The position numbers and the translations under genes were made by a program. A stretch of 41,446 nt of DNA, taken from assembly GCF_000090795.2 (NCBI RefSeq), contig NW_003546246.1:112515-153960 (forward strand), given 5' to 3'. The notes beneath the pieces are model-generated. The model did not search any database, was not told the origin of the DNA, and was given only the letters and a program-made list of their open reading frames with translations. Numbering within the stretch: the stretch's first letter is position 1; each line of letters starts with the position of its first letter. Positions 35,701 to 41,446 of this stretch are shown here, one piece after another. The stretch is from Amphimedon queenslandica. Its lineage: Eukaryota; Porifera; Demospongiae; Haplosclerida; Niphatidae.

Positions 35701-37047
35701 AGTATCAGAGTTTTGTAAATATTTAATAATAATAAACATAACACAGTTAATATGAGTACAAAGTAACACTAGTATCCTCTAGTGATAATACTGAGATAAC
35801 GTATTACTGTACAATATAATTACTACAACAAAATATACAAATGCAAAAGTACATGTAATATACTTAAAGCCCAACATACACAACATTCAACAATGTTGCT
35901 TTCAACATTTGCCTAGCCTTTGATCATGCTTTGATGTGGTCAAGCAACATGTTGCCTTGAATAGAAAACCTTTCTATTCCTTTCAACAAGGTGGAAAGAA
36001 AGATCAAAGGCTGGCAACATGTTGCCTGTAGTGTATGTTGGGCTTTAGGCCTCCATACTAGGCAACATGTTGCTAGCAACATGTGGCCTAGTATGGAGGC
36101 CTTTACTATTAAACTATGAGTCACACTGAATATGTAAACAGTGTTAGTAGCTGTGCTCTCATCACCATTAACAGTCACTGAACCTCCAACCATTATTCCT
36201 CTGTTACCGGTAGTAGTAATCTTCTCAATTATGAAACTACTAGTTGGTAGACAACACTGTCCACTGACAGATGGAACAGTAAATTGTCCTAAAGTGAAGA
36301 AGAAATAATGATCGTATCATTAAAAATACAATAATAAGTATATATATATGCTATAATAGTATACTTGTAATTATGAATTTGGAAGCATATGCATGTACAT
36401 GTAGATGCATGTACGCGTAAACTTAAGTTTTATCAAAAAGACGCAATTGTGTATCATACAGTTAATTATTAGTGAAACAATAATGTATACATGCACATGT
36501 ATAAAGCTATTTATTAATAAAGAAAATTTTACCAGTGGACACGTTATAAAGTAACTGCTCATTAGTACGAACACGACCATCCTTAAGTTGATCATATTGA
36601 AACCGAGGATGGCAAAGAGTTGGTGTGGAACCAATCCCTCCTATCATGACAAGGTATTCTGCTTCATCAAATTCCATTGATATCATTCCAGCATATGCTT
36701 TCTTCATCAACGACTGTTCAGCATTACTGCATGAAGTCCACTGCATCTTTATCGTATTCAGTACATTCAATGTATTGTGGTAACAAATATCATGACCACA
36801 CCATCCGCCAAAATAGTAAATATTAGAATGAGAGGTGGTACAGGAGTAAGCAGCAACTCCTAATGGCGGGGTACCTCTTGTTACTGAGGTGAGAGGACCA
36901 GTCAGCAGTAGAAAGCTGGTAGACATCAACTGTTGAGGTCAGTTCCCTCTTTTGAAGAGAGTCATGAACTGCAGGTAAGTCAGCCTGGTTCCCTGCCCAC
37001 AGGTAGAGGGACTCCCCTATCACAGGAGCCTTGTGATTAGCTCTCAT
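29414..37047 (-). CDS. Gene C: Kelch-coiled coil-ZU5-UPA-CARD protein (inverted paralog)
   Basis: Minus-strand exons: 37047-36533, about 36290-36113, 35424-35224 and 34753-34561 (Kelch); 33607-33356, 32690-32604, 32549-32466 and 32411-32256 (coiled coil); 31688-31062 (ZU5 plus an acidic Glu-rich tract and Ser/Asp tail); 30721-30539 (acidic linker); 30463-30336, 30288-30136 and 30092-29894 (UPA); 29846-29790 (Ser-rich linker); 29736-29414 (CARD). The start is ATG 37045-37047, giving MRANHKAPVIGESLYLWAG, a first blade with the usual G-E-x-L-Y-x-W-x-G pattern. The only visible lesion is a shift between TADW and SVTRGTPPLG near 36885-36915. The CARD is about 90% like gene A's by eye; other exons are much more diverged. 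The predicted role is that of gene A. Confidence 0.8.
30767..31030. mobile_element. 264-bp MITE with ACTAG target duplication
   Basis: The ends CAGGGTTCTATCTAG and GATAAAACCCTG are inverted, flanked by ACTAG at 30762-30766 and 31031-31035. G- and C-homopolymer runs (about 30795 and 30965-31015) lie subterminally. It is in the intron after the ZU5 exon of gene C. Confidence 0.8.
31745..32130. repeat. Dispersed repeat related to the ~177-bp family
   Basis: It begins CAGGGTTTCCCACAAAGC, as at 39112. Two internal units share AATCAGCTCAAAATT, TATACAAAATCCAAAC or near variants about 175 bases apart. It sits in the intron between coiled-coil and ZU5 exons of gene C. Confidence 0.6.
32728..32936. 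mobile_element. ~209-bp TIR element in gene C intron
   Basis: The left end TATAGCTAAAATCTTTCGTG and on to CCCAAAATTTTCAC is inverted at the right as GTGAATTTTTAAAATTTTTG and on to TTTTATGCTATA, arms of about 38 bases with mismatches. There is no ORF. Confidence 0.65.
32937..33355 (-). other. Intron of gene C without further features
   Basis: AT-rich, with several ACATGTAC motifs. Part of it (about 33090-33240) matches the gene A intron after the first coiled-coil exon (TTTACATTATAA, TATGGAAATAGTATCCTG in reverse), so the intron is orthologous. Confidence 0.5.
33834..34524. mobile_element. Probable ~690-bp TIR element in gene C intron
   Basis: The left end TTAATTGGGGCGAGCC is matched by the inverted right end GGCTCACCCCTTTAA. 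The interior contains repeated variants of a segment with AAAGCTGCATG and TTCTAGCAGCAA. It directly precedes (on the minus strand, follows) Kelch exon 34753-34561. Confidence 0.5.
34754..35223 (-). other. Intron of gene C, with a small inverted repeat
   Basis: TGTTTGTAGATTAGAATTG at 34790 and CAATTCTAATTCACTAACA at 34922 are inverted. Together with the complementary TTACAATAAATGCAATGAT / ATTGTAGATGCAAAAC stretches they suggest a short MITE of about 150 bases. Nothing else was seen. Confidence 0.45.
35866..36046. mobile_element. ~180-bp MITE with AAGCCCAACATACAC ends
   Basis: AAGCCCAACATACACAAC at the left and GTAGTGTATGTTGGGCTT at the right are inverted repeats flanked by TA. The interior has several CAACATGTTG and CCTTTGATC motifs that pair with each other. 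Confidence 0.82.
36047..36102. repeat. 56-bp palindrome with one mismatch pair
   Basis: AGGCCTCCATACTAGGCAAC pairs with its inverse around a centre at 36074/36075. It abuts the MITE at 35866-36046 and shares the GGCAACATGTTGC core, so the two are probably related. Confidence 0.9.
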
Positions 37048-37189
37048 TTTGAAACTTGTAGAAATGAAGACAGTGAATAAATAGAAAAAGAAAGCGTAAA
37101 GACAGAGGAGGAGAGAAGATGATATGGAGAGGCTGGAGAGCTAGAGATCCAAGAAAGAGGCTAGATATAGACTACCCTGATTGTGGGTG

Positions 37190-37268
37190 GTCTCGCTAGC
37201 CAGACCATTCCCCAGCCTACAGTCCACCCCAATGACTGTAGGCTGGGGAATGGTCTGGCTAGTGAGAC
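37190..37268. repeat. Long hairpin, ~35-bp arms and 9-base loop
   Basis: GTCTCGCTAGCCAGACCATT and on to CTACAGTC is followed by the loop CACCCCAAT and the near-perfect inverse ending CTAGTGAGAC (one G/A mismatch near the base). It lies about 145 bases upstream of the start of gene C. It may be a miniature transposon; if transcribed it would fold into a strong stem. Confidence 0.88.
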
Positions 37269-37314
37269 TAGATTGTGGGAGTGGCGATCGCAAAAAAGGG
37301 TTTGTGTTAGTGGG

Positions 37315-37487
37315 GATTGTGATGAACTGGAAAATGAAGATCTCACTAAATCCGGCCAGGAGCTCCTTCAAGACTATAATTATTATGTTAAAAAGTAGTC
37401 AAGTACCAGGCCTACCTGAACAGAGTTGTTGAAACTAAAAGGATCAATGATGAGGAAAGCATCAAACATCATGGAGACAGGCTCTGA
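37315..37487 (+). pseudogene. Fragment of a coiled-coil protein gene
   Basis: One frame reads GDCDELENEDLTKSGQELLQ and on to DYNYYVKK, then meets TAG at 37396. From 37404 another frame continues YQAYLNRVVETKRINDEESI and on to KHHGDRL, then TGA. The two halves read as one charged helical protein interrupted by a stop and a one-base shift. The pattern recalls DUF4200-type ciliary coiled-coil proteins (CCDC42/CFAP73-like), but this is a weak resemblance. It could also be two exons with an unrecognised boundary. Confidence 0.35.
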
Positions 37488-38348
37488 AATAATTATGAGT
37501 TTCAATACATTACATATCACACATAGATCTACTATGTACTAAATAACTATAATTAGATCTATGTATATAGATCTATTATATTTACATTTTAGATGTAATA
37601 ATTATTTGACCAAAGTCACCAAGCTCCTTTATCTTGCCAAGGTTCTATACACTGGCGGTTTTAAGGGGGGCAGGGCCTGGAGGGCACAGGCCCATGCATG
37701 CACCCTGTTGACAAAATTCTAATTAAATTTTTACAGTGAATGCCTCCCAAACCATTCTTGACTGACTCTTCTCTACATTATAGTGCCCTTTCTTGTATAT
37801 AGTGCCCCCTCTGTTTCATTGACCTGGCACCACCACTGGTTCTAGATCTAGTATGAAACTGGCATAGTACTTGGAAATTGCATTTTTTAAATGTTCATTA
37901 CTCAAAAACTTTTTGTCAGAATCAGCTCAAATTTTCTACATAGCATAAGGATATTAATATGCATAAGATAATGTAAAAAATTGGGGATGATCTTTTAGCC
38001 AATTTTTTAGAAAAAAGCATGGGCTATTATACATTACAGGGATTTTTTCAGATATTGGCCTATTTTAATTTAATAATGGCCAACACTTGAAAAATTGAAG
38101 TCAGAATTAACTAAATTTTTCTATACTACATGTAGCATAAGGACGTCAATATACATTAGAAAAATTGATATAATAGGAAGATGATTTTTAAGCTATTTCA
38201 GCATCAAAACAAGCATTGGCTGTAGTACAACAGGGATTTTAAAGAAATTGGCACATTATTCAGGTGACCAAACCTCTTTTACTTTAAGTTTTAATGAGCA
38301 TTTTAAATATCTGACATCATTACATATTTTTCAGTATTATTTTTATAG
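37488..38348. other. Spacer or intron with repeat sequence
   Basis: 37850-38200 carries diverged copies of the ~177-bp repeat (AGCATAAGGATATTAATATG near 37940, AGCATAAGGACGTCAATATA near 38133). CACTGGCGG at 37652 and CCACCACTGG at 37831 may bound a small element, but the ends match poorly. No exon is supported. Confidence 0.5.
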
Positions 38349-38858
38349 TCACTATTGATGATGATGATAACAAGAGATTATTACTAACACCTTTCTCCAC
38401 TGGAACAGTAAGTGAGTGGTGTGGTTACATCTGTACTTGTAGGCGGAGGCATAATATGAAGGGACTACATGTAGTTGCTTAAGAATTTAATTCACATCAT
38501 CCTGGAAGAGAAGTACGAGGGACAGAAACCACAGGGTGAAGTACAAATAAAGTATATGTACATGTATGTACATGTATTAGAGTAATGTTATACGTGTAAT
38601 GTAGATTGGTGTTTTCCATAGCATTTATACTATAACATTATGTACATTATTATCCATACACCATATTTTATTTTCACTTTAGTAGCAGCTAGCTTTTAGA
38701 AATATTTTGTTTGTTTACAGTAGGAGCTGTTGTTTTTGGAGTCTAATAAATTGAGACAGTTTGTAGAAACAGTTTCAGTTCACATGTCGTCTCGTGATGA
38801 ATCACAGGTTGATTTACTAACAGGATCTCCCCCACCAACTGGATGTAATCCATTATAA
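38349..38858 (+). CDS. Last three exons of an unidentified gene
   Basis: Exons 38349-38407 (TIDDDDNKRLLLTPFSTGT, donor GTAAGT), 38484-38540 (NLIHIILEEKYEGQKPQGE, donor GTACAA) and 38724-38858 (ELLFLESNKLRQFVETVSV and on to LLTGSPPPTGCNPL, stop) join in phase 0. The product end is soluble and charged with a proline-rich tail. I do not recognise the family. Upstream exons were not found; the fragment at 37315-37487 might belong to it, but the phase cannot be tested. The start is outside what I can resolve. Confidence 0.5.
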
Positions 38859-39960
38859 TCAGTGATACAGATCAGTTATAGTGACAACACACTATGCATT
38901 AAAAAGGTATGTGCTGCTGCATGGTGTCAATGGTTGAATTTTCACAGTCACTAAAGCTCGATCCTTTTTTATTCACATGTACGTGCATATACTTAATAAG
39001 CTTAGTACACAATTGCATGAATTGACCAAAGGTCAACTCTTGCGTTATTGATGAGCATTCCATTGGTTTATACTAGCAAATCTTATATTGTGTACTACTA
39101 GGCTTAATGCAGGGTTTCCCACAAAGCTTGCTTCATAATTTTTAATTGACAAGCCTTATAGTAGCATATAGCTTTTGAAGCAGCTTTAAAAGTTCATAAA
39201 CAATTCTAATTTGATTGAAATAAACTCAAAATTTTTTAAGGAGCATAAGTACCAAGTATATGCAACAAAACTATAAAACTGGAAGAATTTGTCTGTAGCA
39301 AAATTTGACCAAAGTCTCTGCACTATTATAATACAGGGTTTTTGGCCTGTACTCAGTGCATGGAATGAAGGTCTTTTTTTATATGTACATGTACATCTGG
39401 AAATGGCTAGGCCAATTATAGGCAATATATTATTTCTTATTCATTTAGTATAGATTAATGGGACTTTATTTTAGGTAATTTGATGATGCATTTAGTGCTT
39501 CCTAATTTGACCATTAGATGGCAATTAATGTGTGAACTATATAGCCTACCATAAAATCAGGCTTGATAGTGGCAATTTTGTTTACTTTTTAATTTTAAAA
39601 ATAATTATTTATCAAGTCATTTGCAATTATAATAATCTACCAATTTATAAAAATGCTCTTTACTATAAAACTATGGCACATGCTTTTTTAATATGGCTCC
39701 TAAAACACTCCAAGTTTTATTAAAATACATATTGATGTAGAAAATTTAGTTTTAAATTTTTGAGTTATGAGAAATGCATTTGTATACTTTATCGAATGTA
39801 AATGTACTGTTTATGTACATGTACAATATGAGAAATGGTGTTGTATATTATTTTTATTGTACTCATTTTCATTGTACTTTATGCAGTCACCTTTTCCTTT
39901 CCTTTCTATCAATTACTTTCATTCTCACTCGTCACTCATTCTCTCTCCCTCCTCTCTCTT
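38859..39960. other. Spacer with dispersed repeat
   Basis: About 39112-39420 begins CAGGGTTTCCCACAAAGC and contains a diverged ~177-bp-family unit (AAGGAGCATAAGTACC). The remainder is AT-rich without a supported exon; ORFs here are short and low complexity. Confidence 0.5.
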
Positions 39961-39963
39961 AGT

Positions 39964-40012
39964 CTTGCAGTGCCAGACCACGCCTACGGAGAGCGTGGTC
40001 TTGCACCGCAAG
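39964..40012. repeat. Short hairpin element
   Basis: CTTGCAGTGCCAGACCACGC pairs with GCGTGGTCTTGCACCGCAAG, with two mismatches, around CTACGGAGA. It is much richer in G+C than its surroundings. Confidence 0.75.
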
Positions 40013-40039
40013 ACTATCTCTCACTCAATATATACAGGA

Positions 40040-40656
40040 CCACCTTACTACCACTCCTTATCTCTTATACTCATCCTCTTCCACTAATTCATACTCTCAA
40101 TACATGGACACTGGCAGACTGGTCCATTGACAGAGACAGTGGTTATCATGACTTACTCCTCCTCTAAAATTACCGGCTCCTTACTGCTTACCGGCAATAC
40201 CTCCCCCTCCTTATAGTATCTCTTCTCTTATTAAACTCTTCCCTTCATTACTGTTACTCCTCTTTTTCCCATTCTTGTATTCTTCTTTTTTCATTTTTCT
40301 TTTACTTATTACATGACACATTATTTATTGTTATCATTATATATACATGTATGTTATGGTATACTGCTACTTTTTTTGTGGGGTACCCCATGTATGCTCC
40401 TTTTCATCAAAGAGGGTAAGACTTGTTACTTCTCATGATTTCATTCCATTCTTTCTCTCTTGATCCTTTCTCTCTTCCTCCTTCTACTTTCTGTAGAAGA
40501 ATTACTCTAACAACTAGATCAGTAGTGATGCTAAGAAAAATGGCTGTTGCTATGACAACTGTACATGTACATCCAAAAAGAGAATACTCAAAATATTTTC
40601 CCATTTTTTTCTTTTTTTTGTCCTGTATTATAATTTTTAAAAAGCAATTGCTCTGA
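40040..40656 (+). pseudogene. Tail-gene copy convergent to gene D, decayed
   Basis: The TLADWSIDRD segment is recognisable at about 40108, but the part equivalent to LVNTIEDLNHIK and its donor is deleted. The middle exon (about 40353-40416) has lost its acceptor AG (ATGTTATGG instead of AGGTTATGG). The last exon from 40499 is open further than in other copies ([20 protein letters not shown] and on to a hydrophobic tail, stop about 40656). Orientation and spacing relative to gene D match the C pair. Confidence 0.6.
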
Positions 40657-40710
40657 TGAAATCAATAAATTGATAAGAATCAATAAAAATTAATTATTCA
40701 AAATCAAAAA

Positions 40711-41396
40711 TTACATGTATGATAATCTTTTATAATTGTCCAATAGTCTTTGTGCTAGTCTATCAGCTCTTCTTGTATTCTCTTGTTTAATTATTTCTAG
40801 AAACAAACCAAAATCTTCTCCATCCTCTCTAATGGATGCTTTAACTAAACTAAGTAGCTCGTCCATTCTATAGTTTGCAGTTAGTCCAGTGCTGGTATCA
40901 ACAATTTGACCTTTTCCAGCATCACTTATCATCCTCTTCTCAACCAGCCTGTCTATCAGTGGATACAGACCAACCCTTTCCTTTATCATTCCAGTGCATT
41001 CTGTCATTACTCTATGAGCAATATCAGATCTAAATGTACCTATTAATGAATGATAAAAATTCAGTGATCAGTGTTATTATTATTGTTAATACCAACCATA
41101 CCTTCTTCAGTCTCTCTCCTGGTTTGACTGATACTAGCAATAGGGGAGCTTGAACTAGTACTGTCTAATATACACAAGCATAATCATGACGTATAATCAG
41201 ATAGGTATAATTATTACTAACTCATTGATGGAGGAAGAGCAGGAGGTGATTTGTTGATGTAGACAATTTTTGAAGGATCTACTCCAATAAGTTTAATAGG
41301 ACAATGAAGTGGCTTTTTAGCAACACCAATTTCAGCATACACTGAGATACTGCAGCTTGAGTACAATGGGTTCAATGGAAAATGATCAATTGTAGA
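40711..41396 (-). CDS. Gene D: 3' end of a ZU5-UPA-CARD gene, runs off the window
   Basis: Three minus-strand exons: 41396-41222 (end of UPA: SISVYAEIGVAKKPLHCPIK, then VDPSKIVYINKSPPALP), 41164-41102 (Ser-rich linker ending SISQTRRETEEG, nearly identical to gene A) and 41039-40711 (CARD, stop at 40711-40713). The CARD reads AHRVMTECTGMIKERVGLYP, then LIDRLVEKRMISDAGKGQI, YRMDELLSLVKASI, FGLFLEIIKQENTRRADRL, and ends KRLSYM. It is complete and clearly diverged from A and C. No lesion is visible in this part. The Kelch, coiled-coil and ZU5 parts should lie beyond 41446. Confidence 0.8.
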
Positions 41397-41446
41397 CTGA
41401 AATAACTACGGTATAGTTAAGACACATATAGTAATGTTATAATACA

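Larger units (their letters stand above)
35425..36112 (-). other. Intron of gene C containing two palindromic elements
   Basis: The 5' part (on plus, 35430-35860) is plain AT-rich sequence. The 3' part carries the two adjacent elements described separately. The donor GTAAAG of the Kelch exon lies a few bases beyond the palindrome. Confidence 0.5.

Noticed and set aside
36371..36634. 87-codon minus-strand ORF
   Set aside because: It overlaps the end of gene C's first exon in another frame and runs into the intron; no domain is visible.
39767..40167. Three overlapping hydrophobic ORFs upstream of the gene D tail copy
   Set aside because: They run through T/C-rich sequence and the short hairpin at 39964-40012; only the TLADWSIDRD part has a counterpart in another copy.

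Overview
This window looks like nuclear DNA of a demosponge; the style is that of Amphimedon queenslandica. The grounds are AT-rich sequence, small exons split by short GT-AG introns, a very dense palindromic motif (ACATGTACATGT) scattered through introns and spacers, many small inverted-repeat elements, and a metazoan gene set (BAG1-like, PDZ, Kelch, ZU5, UPA, CARD and Death domains). The species is inferred, not proven. There are two assembly gaps, 10976-11106 and 28310-28319.

The core of the window is a tandem and inverted family of four paralogous multi-exon genes. Gene A (+, 1152-7770) and gene B (+, 18836-28576) are direct duplicates that still share intron sequence. Gene C (-, 37047-29414) is a more diverged inverted paralog. 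Gene D (-, 41396-40711) enters from the right edge and shows only its last three exons. The full architecture is a six-bladed Kelch propeller, a coiled coil built from short phase-1 exons, ZU5, an acidic disordered linker, UPA and CARD. In gene B the last domain is Death instead of CARD. ZU5-UPA-CARD/Death is the layout of NLRP1/CARD8 (the FIIND-CARD module) and PIDD, so these are best read as Kelch-sensing relatives of vertebrate autoproteolytic inflammasome and PIDDosome proteins. No copy in this window is plainly intact: A has a 16-bp and a 1-bp deletion, C has one apparent frameshift, and B is heavily decayed upstream of its Death domain.

Next to the 3' end of A, C and D, in tail-to-tail orientation, lies a copy of a second, unrecognised gene whose last exons encode the motif RITLTTRSV. 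Copies are at 7930-8107 (-), 28697-29219 (+) and 40040-40656 (+). The duplicated unit therefore seems to be the pair of convergent genes.

Between A and B are an unidentified minus-strand gene (9034-10350) whose exon-donor junction carries a 370-bp hAT-type MITE, a gap with a possible 5' exon, a BAG1-like ubiquitin/BAG co-chaperone gene (12508-16299, +) and a small PDZ protein gene (17606-18112, +). Between C and D are the last three exons of another unidentified plus-strand gene (38349-38858) and a coiled-coil gene fragment (37315-37487). The rest is mainly MITEs, a dispersed ~177-bp repeat and simple repeats. No rRNA, canonical tRNA or CRISPR was seen.
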